Assembly (NCBI GenBank): GCA_964493245.1
Contig: CAZBNB010000006.1
Location: 1-64,000 of the forward strand
Length of the DNA stretch: 64,000 bases
Source: CAZBNB01 sp964493245
GTDB lineage: Bacteria > Pseudomonadota > Gammaproteobacteria > Legionellales > Legionellaceae
Direction of reading: 5' to 3'
The notes under the pieces are model-generated. The model made no database searches, was not told the origin of the DNA, and saw nothing but the letters and a program-made list of their open reading frames with translations. Below are positions 34,981-44,462 of the stretch, in pieces (the first letter of the stretch is position 1; each line of letters starts with the position of its first letter). The position numbers and the translations under genes are program-made.

Positions 34981-37788
34981 ATGAATTACAATGCATTAGT
35001 CTCTCTTATTCAACAAACGAATCCAGGGAATTCACCATTGCTTTCAAAGTTAAAAGAGTTGGCTATTTATCGCGGTTTTCGCGTCGAATTAGAGAACTTA
35101 AAAAAAATAATAAATGAACATACTGATGAAAACACGCTACGTGACACATTGAAAACATTTTTAGCAGATTATTGGCATCATTATAAAAAAAGTCCGCTTT
35201 CATACACATGTATTCCCAATCATCCACTCACTCATCTGTGTATTAACATTGCTGCTTTTATCGCCGAAAGCACGGCTGAAAATCCCTTATCTCTTCTCAT
35301 GCCCGGTTTAAATTTAATACCGCAAGATGAAGAACAACTTGATTTTCCCAATTTAAATAGGGTGCCAGAAGATGCTGTTGCGTGGCTAAAAATTACCATC
35401 GCAACACATATTATCAGTGATGATGCAATGCATTTAGTTCCGATTAAAATACTAAAAACATTATCGACTGATCAAAAATCACATCAAGAATTAAAAATGC
35501 CTTATGAGTTTGAACGAGCAGAAGCAGTCTATTACCTTTCCGCTCAAGCCTATCTCAGGCTCGCTAATCATTCTGATTATGCCCGTGCCGTCACAAATGC
35601 AAAAAAACAAATTGACATCATGGATCAAGAGGATAATCTGCTATCTCAGCTTCGTCATTTAATAAAATTATTAGGTTATTATAGTGCTCATGGTGGTATA
35701 GGAGAACAGACAGACGCTGCGGGTGCTGCTTATAACGCAATTATTGTCTTTCATGAATACTACAACAAGCTGAGCAAAGAACAGCACGCCATGATTCCAG
35801 AAGAATTAAGAACAGAAATTGAGCTATTGTTAGACCTATCTTCACAAGCAGAAAAAAATACAGATGCAACAAGACAACTTGAAACGTGTATTGGAACCAG
35901 AAGAGAAAGATTAGTCCTTTTCATGACACCCTGTGAAAAAATATTGTCTCAAATTTCTCTTTCGCCCGAAGAGCAAGGCACACTAACCATTGATGCAATG
36001 AATGCGTTTAATGATGCTAAAACAGCCTTAACCCATGCGTTGGATGATCATCAGTATCATCTTGCTAACGAAAAAATACAAGATAACTTAAATTTAACAG
36101 TAGATTTATTAAACAAGTTTGAGATTGAGTTGGCGTTTTACTCTACAGACGATTTAGCGTTGTTTGCTTCCATCTCACCAGAAGAAATAACGCTGTTATT
36201 AAAAAATCAAGAAACAAAAGCAAACATTATTAGATATTTTATTTCTCATCCTGATAATAGGATGCGTACCGATCAGCTCTTTATTTTATTTGTTTATTTA
36301 ACGCCAGAGCGCATTATTGCGTTTTTAAAAGAAATGACAACTGATCTGGTTAGAAACAAAGTATTATGCTCCACAAAGCAATTAATATTTCTTTTGGCAT
36401 CCTCTTTACCTGAAAAATGCGAGGCTATCTGTATTGGGTTAAGTGAGATAATGCACCTGTGTATCCCTGATCTACATACTTTCAGTGTGATGTCATCGTA
36501 TTTAGACCAGGCGCAACTCTTGAAGGTTTATGCTGCTTTAGAAAATTATCTTCCGACTTTGTTAAAAACACAGAAAGATTTGCAAATGTTTCTTAATCTA
36601 ACACCGAATGAAAAATTAGATACTGCGTTAAGCAAATTAAAAAAACCGATCATGGATCTCATGACCAGTGTGAAGGAAATAAAAAGCACACTGCGCTGTG
36701 TGTTTGATGAAAAAGCGGTAAAATTTATTACTCATCTCGCCGAAAAAATACCGACACTCATTCAAAACGCCGATGATTTTAGATACATTTTTTATCATCT
36801 TCAAGATCGAACACAAACCGGCACTTTGCTAAAAATAGGTACAGAAATCTATCAAAAAATTAGTCTCGAAACAATATCTAATTTAATGCTTAAGTTTGAT
36901 GATGTACAACATATTCTCATGTTTTTAGATAAAGAAAAACGGATTGAAATATACAATCACCATAAAGAAAAAATTCTCAGCCTAACAAACACGATAACCG
37001 ATATTAAGCAGTTATTTTTTCTGTTTGAAAACGAAGAAAGTAATGACATTTTTGAGGATTTTAAAGATAAAATACCTGTTCAGATTAAAACATTGGATAA
37101 TCTACTCACTTGTTTTTCTTGCCTTAATATTGAAGAAGCAAAAACCATTTACTCTCGCCTACCCATAGATCGCTTGATTAAAACAGATAAAGATATTCAA
37201 TATTTGATCAATGAAGCAGATGAAAACACCTGTTCACGTATTTGTGTTTTATTACAAGATCCAATAAGCCGTCTGGTAAGCGATAGCCAATTAACGGGTT
37301 TTAATGAAAATAAGCGCGCTCAAATCCGCTCCTGTTTTTATGGATTAACCATTGAATCTACACACTCAATTAAACCATCCTCAGACAAAAACGAACCAGA
37401 GGAAAAAGAGCAACAAGAACAAGAACCCAATAAGCCCCTTTTAAGCTATCAAAATATACCATTTATTTACAATAAAAAATTATTGGTTTTGCTGGCTATC
37501 TCGTTAACAATATCGATCTCTTTGATCATAACAGCCAGTATATTGTTAAGCTTAGGTGTTGGTTTATCGAATTTTTACTGTTCATTACTCATTGGGGTCG
37601 GCATTATCGCTGCATTAGGAAGTATGATAGCTTTATATAAAAACACGTCCGTTCCCCCAAAAAATCCGCCTGCAACGGCGGATAATCGCCATCGATTTAT
37701 GTCTTGTAATGAGCAAAAATGGACCTATTATTCAAATGAAGATATTGAGAGCTATGGAGGACCATTCGCCTATCTTATCCACCATTAA
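34981..37788 (+). CDS. Large helical-repeat protein with C-terminal membrane hairpin
   Basis: 935 residues. From about 388 to 764 there are some eleven tandem units of 33-35 residues with the pattern x-x-D-hydrophobic...hydrophobic-L...E/K..R..I...L...I..LI. Examples begin TQKDLQMFLNLTPNEKLD, KFDDVQHILMFLDKEKRIE and TITDIKQLFFLFENEESND. They should form paired helices stacked into a solenoid. A Glu/Lys/Pro-rich linker follows (PEEKEQQEQEPNKP), then two hydrophobic helices at about 833-885 and a short tail. No signal peptide. The N-terminal 380 residues are unrecognised. AGGA lies upstream of the ATG. It may be a membrane-targeted binding protein, possibly an effector. Confidence 0.65.
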   Translation: MNYNALVSLIQQTNPGNSPLLSKLKELAIYRGFRVELENLKKIINEHTDENTLRDTLKTFLADYWHHYKKSPLSYTCIPNHPLTHLCINIAAFIAESTAENPLSLLMPGLNLIPQDEEQLDFPNLNRVPEDAVAWLKITIATHIISDDAMHLVPIKILKTLSTDQKSHQELKMPYEFERAEAVYYLSAQAYLRLANHSDYARAVTNAKKQIDIMDQEDNLLSQLRHLIKLLGYYSAHGGIGEQTDAAGAAYNAIIVFHEYYNKLSKEQHAMIPEELRTEIELLLDLSSQAEKNTDATRQLETCIGTRRERLVLFMTPCEKILSQISLSPEEQGTLTIDAMNAFNDAKTALTHALDDHQYHLANEKIQDNLNLTVDLLNKFEIELAFYSTDDLALFASISPEEITLLLKNQETKANIIRYFISHPDNRMRTDQLFILFVYLTPERIIAFLKEMTTDLVRNKVLCSTKQLIFLLASSLPEKCEAICIGLSEIMHLCIPDLHTFSVMSSYLDQAQLLKVYAALENYLPTLLKTQKDLQMFLNLTPNEKLDTALSKLKKPIMDLMTSVKEIKSTLRCVFDEKAVKFITHLAEKIPTLIQNADDFRYIFYHLQDRTQTGTLLKIGTEIYQKISLETISNLMLKFDDVQHILMFLDKEKRIEIYNHHKEKILSLTNTITDIKQLFFLFENEESNDIFEDFKDKIPVQIKTLDNLLTCFSCLNIEEAKTIYSRLPIDRLIKTDKDIQYLINEADENTCSRICVLLQDPISRLVSDSQLTGFNENKRAQIRSCFYGLTIESTHSIKPSSDKNEPEEKEQQEQEPNKPLLSYQNIPFIYNKKLLVLLAISLTISISLIITASILLSLGVGLSNFYCSLLIGVGIIAALGSMIALYKNTSVPPKNPPATADNRHRFMSCNEQKWTYYSNEDIESYGGPFAYLIHH

Positions 37789-37877
37789 GTACAACATTTT
37801 CCAGGATCATCCTTGGGTATCTCGTTTATTTTTGGTAAAATATAACTTAAGAACATTTTGATCACATTGGAGTACAC

Positions 37878-38291
37878 ATGGCCGACGCCTCTCTGAGAAA
37901 TCCCCCCCCTACTGTTGTGTCCCATGATTTATCGCCTGCAGTTCAGCTAACTGATGCGGCGGCGAGCAAAGTGGCTTCTTTAATTCAAGAAGAAAATAAT
38001 CCCAAACTCAATCTGCGCGTGTATATTACCGGTGGAGGTTGTTCTGGTTATCAGTACGGTTTTAGCTTTGATGAGATCATCAATAGCGACGACACGGTGA
38101 TTGTTAAATTTTGTGAAGAAAAAAAAATGAAAGTGTGTTTGTTGGTTGATTGCATGAGTATTACACTGTTAACTGGAGCAAGCATCGATTACACCTCCGG
38201 CATCCAAGAACAATTTGTCATTCGTAACCCCAACGCTAAAACAACCTGTGGCTGTGGTTCTTCTTTTAGTGTCGGAGATGATGAATTCTGA
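37878..38291 (+). CDS. erpA: Iron-sulfur cluster insertion protein ErpA
   Basis: A-type carrier with the three ligand cysteines: GGGCSGYQYGFSFDE (first) and TTCGCGSSF (second and third). The length of 137 includes a somewhat long N-terminus. Closest in pattern to ErpA rather than IscA. GGAG precedes the ATG by 7 bases. Single gene. Confidence 0.93.
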   Translation: MADASLRNPPPTVVSHDLSPAVQLTDAAASKVASLIQEENNPKLNLRVYITGGGCSGYQYGFSFDEIINSDDTVIVKFCEEKKMKVCLLVDCMSITLLTGASIDYTSGIQEQFVIRNPNAKTTCGCGSSFSVGDDEF

Positions 38292-38309
38292 TTTACAGAA
38301 ATCATCATC
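38277..38309 (+). terminator. Hairpin at the end of erpA
   Basis: GATGATGA and TCATCATC form the outer stem and TTCTG/CAGAA an inner one; it includes the erpA stop region. Only a short T-poor tail follows. Downstream, AAGCTCGCAATGACGG near 38345 resembles common intergenic repeat sequence. Confidence 0.4.
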
Positions 38310-38427
38310 TTACGTCATCGGCCATGCAGTGACGTCAGCTTAAGAAGCTCGCAATGACGGCATTTTTTCCTTGAATTGACGCCATTGGGTGCTGAAAATA
38401 CTTGAATCCCGTGAAATGGCCAGGCGT

Positions 38428-38919
38428 TTAGTACGGCTTCACAATGACCGTTGTTCCAATCGACATAAAATGATTATATAACCAACGTGCATCAGAAGGA
38501 TAAACACGAATACATCCATGACTGGCATTATAATTAGGTACTTCATACGAGCCGTGTACCGCATAATTGGTGGTGAAATACATACAATATGGCATAGGTG
38601 ATCCACCCTTACCAACCGGATAACGACTTGATTTACAGCTTGCTCCTTGTTTACTCATGACATGAAAAGTCCCAGTGGGCGTTCTACACGCACGATGCGT
38701 ATCTCGACAATATGCTCTTCCTGCTGAGCCATGCCCTGTCCTAACGACTTTTCCACTTGAAGAAATCGCTTTCCACTGCTGTGTTTTAGGATTAAAAATA
38801 AAGGTGTTCGCTTCACTCAAACTCGAAAATAAGGACGCAGCCACAAAACCAATCCCCGCTAACAGGCAAGGTATTTTCTTATGATGACGGCTGCTTAGCT
38901 GTGGCTGATTTTTTTTCAT
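38428..38919 (-). CDS. Secreted L,D-transpeptidase (YkuD domain)
   Basis: 163 residues with a signal peptide (IPCLLAGIGFVAASLFSSLSEA). The YkuD domain ends in YAVHGSYEVPNYNASHGCIRV, where HGCIRV holds the catalytic cysteine. CRTPTGTFHVMSKQG is the usual substrate-loop strand. Makes 3-3 crosslinks or attaches proteins to peptidoglycan in the periplasm. The start at 38919 has AGGA seven bases before; ATG 38925 is possible. Extra cysteines (AYCRDTHRAC, SCKSS, PYC) suggest disulfides. Confidence 0.9.
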   Translation of the reverse strand: MKKNQPQLSSRHHKKIPCLLAGIGFVAASLFSSLSEANTFIFNPKTQQWKAISSSGKVVRTGHGSAGRAYCRDTHRACRTPTGTFHVMSKQGASCKSSRYPVGKGGSPMPYCMYFTTNYAVHGSYEVPNYNASHGCIRVYPSDARWLYNHFMSIGTTVIVKPY

Positions 38920-39024
38920 GATCATTTCCTTATGGCGAAGTAGATTTTTATTTCGTCATCACTGCTTTTTTCCGTGAAGCAGCGACAACAAAAATACAAA
39001 CACAAAAACACTTTGTTACTTATA

Positions 39025-39197
39025 ACCCCTGTTCGGAGTTTTTATGCTTTTAAACCTTCGATAAATCAATGATTACTTCGTTAAACGCTCTAAAAAATGC
39101 TCACATTAGCGCTGCTAGTGCTGCGCTTTTTTAGAGCGTTTGCCTCGTACTCATTGATTTCTCTCGATTTAAAAGCATAAAAACTCCGAAATGGGGT
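39025..39197. repeat. Family B inverted-repeat element, copy 2
   Basis: 173 bp with the same ends as copy 1 and nearly the same interior. It is flanked by the exact 8-bp repeat TACTTATA (39017-39024 and 39198-39205). Located between the divergent L,D-transpeptidase gene and the 235-residue gene. Confidence 0.92.
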
Positions 39198-39315
39198 TAC
39201 TTATAATTTAGTACAAATAAATTACATTTCAAGACAAAAATCATCTTTATGTTAATTAATTTTACAAAATAGTTTTTTTTTGCTAAAAATAAGTAAAGCG
39301 CTTTTGGAGTTTATG

Positions 39316-40023
39316 ATGGCTAATGATAAGTTGGATTTTAAACAAGTGTTGAAGCAATATTATGCTGATAATAAAACAACGCTTGATTCACTAATCTTTC
39401 CTCATTCTAGTCAGAATGTTGTTCACCAATATAAAAGAACGCTTGAGAATATTCAATACCAAAAAAAGTATATGTATGAATATGGCGATATGACAATAGC
39501 TAGCTGGCTTCAAGACCATAACCAAAGCGAAGAAATACGTACATTATTAACCGATATGTCTGAAGATTATAAGTTGCTCGTGATTTGCTTGATGATCAAT
39601 GATGAAACTCTAGAGAAAATCGCTAACAGAATCGATACGACAGGAGAAAATATAAATGCAAGCAATATACAAGAGAAAGTTATAAAACCTTTTTTGATAG
39701 AGGAGCAAAAGAAAATTCGTGATGAGTTTCAAACATTAGGCTCACAAGATGAACACAGTCGCGATAGGTCGCTATTAAATACTTTTTGCGCATTTATATC
39801 ATTAATTACTTCGCCTCTTTCATTGTTTACGCTCCTTATACTGCATACAGGTGACAATAAAAAAGAAAGAGGTTCCTCTTTTATGTTTTATGCAGATGCA
39901 CCTAAACAAGCTATCCAACCATTTATAGAAAAAATAGACGAACTTATTAAGGATAAGTTAACAAAAATAGAAGACGCAGCAAGGCAAAAAACAGATCAAA
40001 ATAATACCTTTTCACATAAATAA
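39316..40023 (+). CDS. Unrecognised 235-residue protein
   Basis: Starts MANDKLDFKQVLKQYY; GGAG six bases before the ATG at 39316 decides the start over a TTG at 39280. Charged helical protein with one hydrophobic stretch at about 160-180 (FCAFISLITSPLSLFTLLIL), and a polar lysine-rich end. No recognisable motif, no signal peptide. It is bracketed by family B copy 2 (upstream) and family A copy 2 (downstream), and codon use is AT-rich, so recent acquisition is plausible. Confidence 0.6.
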   Translation: MANDKLDFKQVLKQYYADNKTTLDSLIFPHSSQNVVHQYKRTLENIQYQKKYMYEYGDMTIASWLQDHNQSEEIRTLLTDMSEDYKLLVICLMINDETLEKIANRIDTTGENINASNIQEKVIKPFLIEEQKKIRDEFQTLGSQDEHSRDRSLLNTFCAFISLITSPLSLFTLLILHTGDNKKERGSSFMFYADAPKQAIQPFIEKIDELIKDKLTKIEDAARQKTDQNNTFSHK

Positions 40024-40077
40024 AGCGATCTCTCAAGAGCAATGCCGTATACACACGTATATCTTAATTGGCTACGA

Positions 40078-40200
40078 CAGGACCTACGAAAAACACCGAT
40101 CTCTTCGTTGGATTTTATTTTTAATTCGGTCATTTAGTTATCTAAACTCCCTCATTAAAAATAAAATCCGCCTCGACCTCGTTGTTTTTCGTAAGTCCTG
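40078..40200. repeat. Family A inverted-repeat element, copy 2
   Basis: 123 bp in the opposite orientation to copy 1, CAGGACCTACG to CGTAAGTCCTG, flanked by the exact 5-bp repeat TACGA (40073-40077 and 40201-40205). The right duplication is 1 bp from the stop of the outer membrane protein gene. Confidence 0.92.
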
Positions 40201-40206
40201 TACGAC

Positions 40207-41004
40207 TCACACCAGATAAAGCAATGAAATCAAAACCGAATTAATATAAATATTGTTCTCAACTAAACCAGGTGTCGTGCTTTGATTGGTAGCGGCGTCC
40301 AACTGGCTTCTGCCCCAGTTTGCAAACTCATAACCAATGGCTGCGTGCCAATGATCGTTGATCACTTCTTCAAAACCAACGCCCAATGTCGATGCCAGTG
40401 CCATTTTTGTATTGGCTTTAAAAATAAATGACGATGAGGGTTGGGTGGCATAAGAATAAGCGTGATTAAAACCCATGCCAATACCCGCGCTTAAAAACGG
40501 CCGAGTTGCATAAAAGTTTAGATCAAATAGTACTTTACCCTTCGCTAATACACGTAGTTCATTCACATTATAACTGTATGTGTCCTCATTATAATTCGGA
40601 TTATTCGCCTGAGTAATTGTGCCGCGAAAACGTGCTGTGCTACCACCGCCAACCTCTACACCTAACTGCGCATACACCATCTGACTTAATTGTCTTTCCA
40701 TGCCAATCAATGCCTCCATGTAAGGAAAAACATTGTTTTCAATTTTGGCTGAATACGTGTTGACAACACCAGGCTGTAGGGTAAGCGTTTGAGATTGGCC
40801 ATTACGGCTCCAAGCAGGCCCAATGCTAAAAGCAAATAAACGATTTTGTGTAAATCGAATCGCTGCAGGTGGCGCAGAGCACGCTTCAGCAGGCCCCCAA
40901 CATGGCTCGACCTCGCTGTCAGACCCCATTTCCCCGGCCCAGAGCGTATTAGTTAGAAAGGAAGAAAAAACGGCAACACCAACGAAAAACGACTTCACAA
41001 ACAA
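40207..41004 (-). CDS. Outer membrane beta-barrel protein
   Basis: 265 residues with a signal peptide (VKSFFVGVAVFSSFLTNTLWA). Alternating strand patterns, such as RLFAFSIGPAW, MVYAQLGVEVGGG, RPFLSAGIGMGFNH and HWHAAIGYEFANWG, indicate an eight-stranded opacity-type barrel. The end LISLLYLV lacks the usual C-terminal Phe. A Cys pair in the first loop (CWGPAEAC) could form a disulfide. Exact function unknown. Confidence 0.75.
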   Translation of the reverse strand: MFVKSFFVGVAVFSSFLTNTLWAGEMGSDSEVEPCWGPAEACSAPPAAIRFTQNRLFAFSIGPAWSRNGQSQTLTLQPGVVNTYSAKIENNVFPYMEALIGMERQLSQMVYAQLGVEVGGGSTARFRGTITQANNPNYNEDTYSYNVNELRVLAKGKVLFDLNFYATRPFLSAGIGMGFNHAYSYATQPSSSFIFKANTKMALASTLGVGFEEVINDHWHAAIGYEFANWGRSQLDAATNQSTTPGLVENNIYINSVLISLLYLV

Positions 41005-41110
41005 TCCTTGTCATCTAAAGATGAATTAGTTTCGCAGATTCATTAACGAAGTACAACTGCCCAATGATACGAATAAAAAACAGCACGAGCCATTTTTGAA
41101 AATATAGTTC

Positions 41111-41779
41111 TTAAAGTATTTCCTCAAGAAAATCTTGATGACGCTTTAACTCTTCTTCCGTCGCATAATATATCGGCGAAATAGAGCTCAATTCTTCGAT
41201 CGGTTTTTGTGGATCATGCTCAAGGATGTTGCCCACTCTTAGCTCATCAGCAAACAATTGTGTCTGCCCACCTGTCATCGCAAGATAGACAAAAGCTAAA
41301 ATTTCAGCATCTAGTAAAGCCCCATGTAATTGACGATTAGAATTATCAACATGGTAACGTTTACATAAAGCATCCAAACTATTACGCTGTCCTGGATGCT
41401 TTTCACGCGCCATTTCTAATGTGTCCAAGACAGAACAATAGTCATGTAATCGAGATGCGTGATTTAATAAGCCTAATTCTGCATTTAAAAAACCAACGTC
41501 AAACGGTGCGTTGTGAATAATAAGCTCTGCTTTATCAATAAATTGAATGAGATCCGGTAAAACATCATTGAATCGAGGCTTGTCTTGTAAAAATTGAGAG
41601 CTAATCCCATGTACTCGAAAAGCCCCTGCATCCACTTCTCGGTCTGGGTTTAAATAGACATGAAAATGTCGACCGGTAAATTTACGATTAACCAACTCAA
41701 TACAGCCAATTTCAATCACACGATGCCCTGAGGCCGGATCTAGACCCGTGGTTTCCGTGTCTAAAGCGATTTGTCTCAT
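41111..41779 (-). CDS. dnaQ: DNA polymerase III epsilon subunit
   Basis: Proofreading 3'-5' exonuclease of the DEDDh type. ExoI is ALDTETTGLDP (Asp and Glu), ExoII HNAPFDVGFLNAEL, ExoIII HGALLDAEILAFVYL. 222 residues, slightly short of E. coli but with the C-terminal alpha-binding tail region present. Overlaps rnhA by 4 bp; rnhA-dnaQ adjacency is common. Confidence 0.95.
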   Translation of the reverse strand: MRQIALDTETTGLDPASGHRVIEIGCIELVNRKFTGRHFHVYLNPDREVDAGAFRVHGISSQFLQDKPRFNDVLPDLIQFIDKAELIIHNAPFDVGFLNAELGLLNHASRLHDYCSVLDTLEMAREKHPGQRNSLDALCKRYHVDNSNRQLHGALLDAEILAFVYLAMTGGQTQLFADELRVGNILEHDPQKPIEELSSISPIYYATEEELKRHQDFLEEIL

Positions 41780-42216
41780 GCTTCTGATTTCTCCATATCA
41801 ACAATGGCCTCATTTGCTAACGTATCTGCCCGCTCATTTTCAGGATGGCCTGAATGGCCTTTTATCCAATGCCATTCAATATGGTGCACTTGCGCTAATT
41901 CATCTAGACGCTGCCACAAATCAACATTTTTGACTGCTTCTTTTTTAGCATTTCGCCAGCCATTTTTTTTCCACTGCGATAGCCATGTCTGCATACCTTG
42001 TCGAAGATAGTTAGAGTCGGTATACAATTGAACTTGGCAAGGACGTGTCAGTGCAGTTAATCCTTCTATAGCCGCGGTTAATTCCATGCGATTATTGGTT
42101 GTCATTTCGACAGCGCCTTTTAATTCTCGCTCTTTTCCCTGATAACGAAGAATCGCGCCCCATCCACCCGGCCCTGGATTTCCTTTGCAAGCACCATCCG
42201 TGAAAATTTCAACCAT
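41776..42216 (-). CDS. rnhA: Ribonuclease HI
   Basis: Cuts RNA in RNA-DNA hybrids. Catalytic acids are in IFTDGACKGNPGPGGWG (Asp7), NNRMELTAAIEGL (Glu), LYTDSNYLRQG (Asp) and NERADTLANEAI (Asp). 146 residues. Handle region KKNGWRNAKKEAVKN is present. It lies 14 bp after tolB, where pal is usually found. Confidence 0.96.
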   Translation of the reverse strand: MVEIFTDGACKGNPGPGGWGAILRYQGKERELKGAVEMTTNNRMELTAAIEGLTALTRPCQVQLYTDSNYLRQGMQTWLSQWKKNGWRNAKKEAVKNVDLWQRLDELAQVHHIEWHWIKGHSGHPENERADTLANEAIVDMEKSEA

Positions 42217-42230
42217 CTGTCGCTACTCAC

Positions 42231-43505
42231 TTAACCTACAAAAGGAGACCAAGCCGGCTCTTGTACATCCCCCTCACGTGAAGGCAGACGCAATTTAATA
42301 CGACCATCAATCGATACCATTGCCAAAACACCTTGATTGCCATCATGCGTCGCATACAAAACCAAACGGCCATTTGGCGCAACAGAAGGCGACTCATCCA
42401 TGGGAGAGTTAGTAATCGACATCACTTGTGAGTTTGCCATTTGTTGAACAGCAATATTAAATTGTTTATCTTCACGGTGTAACATAACCAGCGTCTGCTG
42501 ATTCGGTGTATACGAGGCGCGTGCATTGTAATTCCCTTGGAAACTCAGGCGCGCAATGGAACCATCCGCTATATTTAAACGATAGATTTGTGGCGTACCA
42601 CCTCGTCCTGAGGTAAACAGAATCGAACGACCATCAGGTGAATAACGTGGCTCGGTATCAATTGCCTCACCAAATGTTAGTTGTTTCATATTACCAGAGG
42701 CTAGATCGATGGTGTAAAGCTTGGGACTGCCACTTTTTGACAAAACGACCGCCATTTGTCGGCCATCTGGAGACCACGATGGCGCACCATTAATACCTGG
42801 AAAATCAGTGAGTAAACGTCTTTTTCCTGTTGCCACTTCAACGCTAAAAATTTGTGCATGTTTTTTCTCAAAAGAAACATAGGCAATCTGGCGACCATCT
42901 GGAGACCAAGTGGGTGACATAATCGGTTCAGAAGAAACTAATAAACTTTGAGGATGAAATCCATCCATATCAGCAACTTCTAAAGAGTACTGTGCTTTAG
43001 CCGCACTACGCTGAACTAAAACATAAGCAATATGAGTCGAAAAAACACCTTTATCACCGGTTAATTTATAATAAACTTCATCACTAATATGATGAGCCAA
43101 AGCACGTAATTGATTACTGCTAACCGTGTATTTTTGACCGATCAACAATCGGCCCTGCAATGCCGCATCCAATAATTCAAAACTCACTTCGTAGCGATCA
43201 CCACCTAAAGACAAAACGCGTCCGTTTAAAACACTGTCTGCGCCTGCGCGCTGCCAAGCAGATATGGGTTGCTCTTGGTTAAAAGAATAGGGTTGAATCA
43301 GACGAAACTGACCGGACATTTCTAAATCATGCTTGACTACGTCATTAACCATACTGGCTTGGTTATCTGCACCAAAAGAGCTCACACCAATCGGTAAAGC
43401 TGCATTCACACCTTGTGTTAGCTCAAGATCAAGTGCAAACGACGAAGCCGCACAAACAAGCATGGATATAGAGAAAAATACTTGTATACAACGTCTTATT
43501 TTCAC
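42231..43505 (-). CDS. tolB: Tol-Pal system protein TolB
   Basis: Periplasmic propeller protein with a signal peptide (VFFSISMLVCAASSFA). An N-terminal alpha/beta domain is followed by beta-propeller blades marked by repeated SPDGRQIAYVS, SPDGRQMAVVL, SPDGRSILFTS. 424 residues. Couples TolA to Pal and the outer membrane. No pal or cpoB gene follows on this strand; rnhA does. Confidence 0.95.
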   Translation of the reverse strand: MKIRRCIQVFFSISMLVCAASSFALDLELTQGVNAALPIGVSSFGADNQASMVNDVVKHDLEMSGQFRLIQPYSFNQEQPISAWQRAGADSVLNGRVLSLGGDRYEVSFELLDAALQGRLLIGQKYTVSSNQLRALAHHISDEVYYKLTGDKGVFSTHIAYVLVQRSAAKAQYSLEVADMDGFHPQSLLVSSEPIMSPTWSPDGRQIAYVSFEKKHAQIFSVEVATGKRRLLTDFPGINGAPSWSPDGRQMAVVLSKSGSPKLYTIDLASGNMKQLTFGEAIDTEPRYSPDGRSILFTSGRGGTPQIYRLNIADGSIARLSFQGNYNARASYTPNQQTLVMLHREDKQFNIAVQQMANSQVMSITNSPMDESPSVAPNGRLVLYATHDGNQGVLAMVSIDGRIKLRLPSREGDVQEPAWSPFVG

Positions 43506-43508
43506 TGC

Positions 43509-44462
43509 TTACCCCCTGGCATTTACTGGTCTAACGGTTAAACTGATATCACGAAATAAATTAAAAACGGTTGGATCGCTTGGCACAGGCAATGGTGAGG
43601 CTTTAAAAATCGCAGCTTGTGCTGAGCGATCAAGTAATGCATCGCCACTACTGCGCATTAAGTTAACAGCCAAAACCGATCCATTGGGTGCTAAACGAAT
43701 TCTAAATTGGCTCGACATACTGCTGTTGGCATTTTCAGGTAAAATCCACTGGCGACTAATCGCATTGATAATCAGTGCTTTGTATTTATCAACTTCTCCC
43801 GCTACCCGTGCATTATTTGCACTGTCTAATGCCGCCTGTTGTTGTGCAGCTTCCTGTTGTTTTTTAGCCAGTTCAGCTTTGGCAGCTGCTTGCTTTATCT
43901 GCTCAGCTCGTGCCAGCTCTTGGGCATGCTGTTGCTGCATATCTGCTAATTTTTTAGCCTCCAGCGCTTGCTGTTGCTTCATAACCGCTTGTTGCTGTTG
44001 TAGCTCGGCAAGATGCTTTTCTTGTTCAGCTTTCATGGCAGCTATCTTCTTTAAGTTCGCTTGCTCTTCAGCCAGTTTTTTTTGTTTTTCAAGTGCCACC
44101 TTAGCAGCCTCTTGTTTTAATGCTTCTAAGCGTTTTTGTTCAGCGATACGCTGCTGACGAGCTGCTTCGGCCTGCTTTTGTAAAGCACGCTGACGATTTA
44201 ATTCAGCTTGCTTTTGTTGTTCACGTTGCTCTTTTAACTTATTCACTTCTTTTAATACTTCTTGACTATCCACACTCACTGCTTTGATTGCTTGTGCTTT
44301 TTGCTCTTCTAACGCCATCGGTGCCGTCGATGCTTCATTTTTTGCATCATTGACCAGCACAGGCCGCTGATTGGTGCTCTCCATACCAAATAAAATGATT
44401 ATCATCAGGTGCAAACAACAGGCCGCAATTAATGAAATACGATAACTTTTACTCATCCTCAT
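43509..44462 (-). CDS. tolA: Tol-Pal system protein TolA
   Basis: Inner membrane protein spanning the periplasm. One N-terminal helix (RISLIAACCLHLMIIILFG with conserved SHLxxH-like face), then a long Ala/Lys/Glu/Gln coiled helix of about 150 residues, then the C-terminal domain (YKALIINAISRQWILP to SGDALLDRSAQAAIFKASPLPVP). 317 residues. Energised by TolQR. Overlaps tolR by 4 bp. Confidence 0.93.
   Translation of the reverse strand: MRMSKSYRISLIAACCLHLMIIILFGMESTNQRPVLVNDAKNEASTAPMALEEQKAQAIKAVSVDSQEVLKEVNKLKEQREQQKQAELNRQRALQKQAEAARQQRIAEQKRLEALKQEAAKVALEKQKKLAEEQANLKKIAAMKAEQEKHLAELQQQQAVMKQQQALEAKKLADMQQQHAQELARAEQIKQAAAKAELAKKQQEAAQQQAALDSANNARVAGEVDKYKALIINAISRQWILPENANSSMSSQFRIRLAPNGSVLAVNLMRSSGDALLDRSAQAAIFKASPLPVPSDPTVFNLFRDISLTVRPVNARG

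Noticed and set aside
43333..44157. 274-codon plus-strand frame opposite tolA
   Set aside because: It is the antisense of the Ala/Gln/Lys-rich tolA coil, which yields Ser/Cys/Ala-rich spurious frames. tolA is clearly the real gene.
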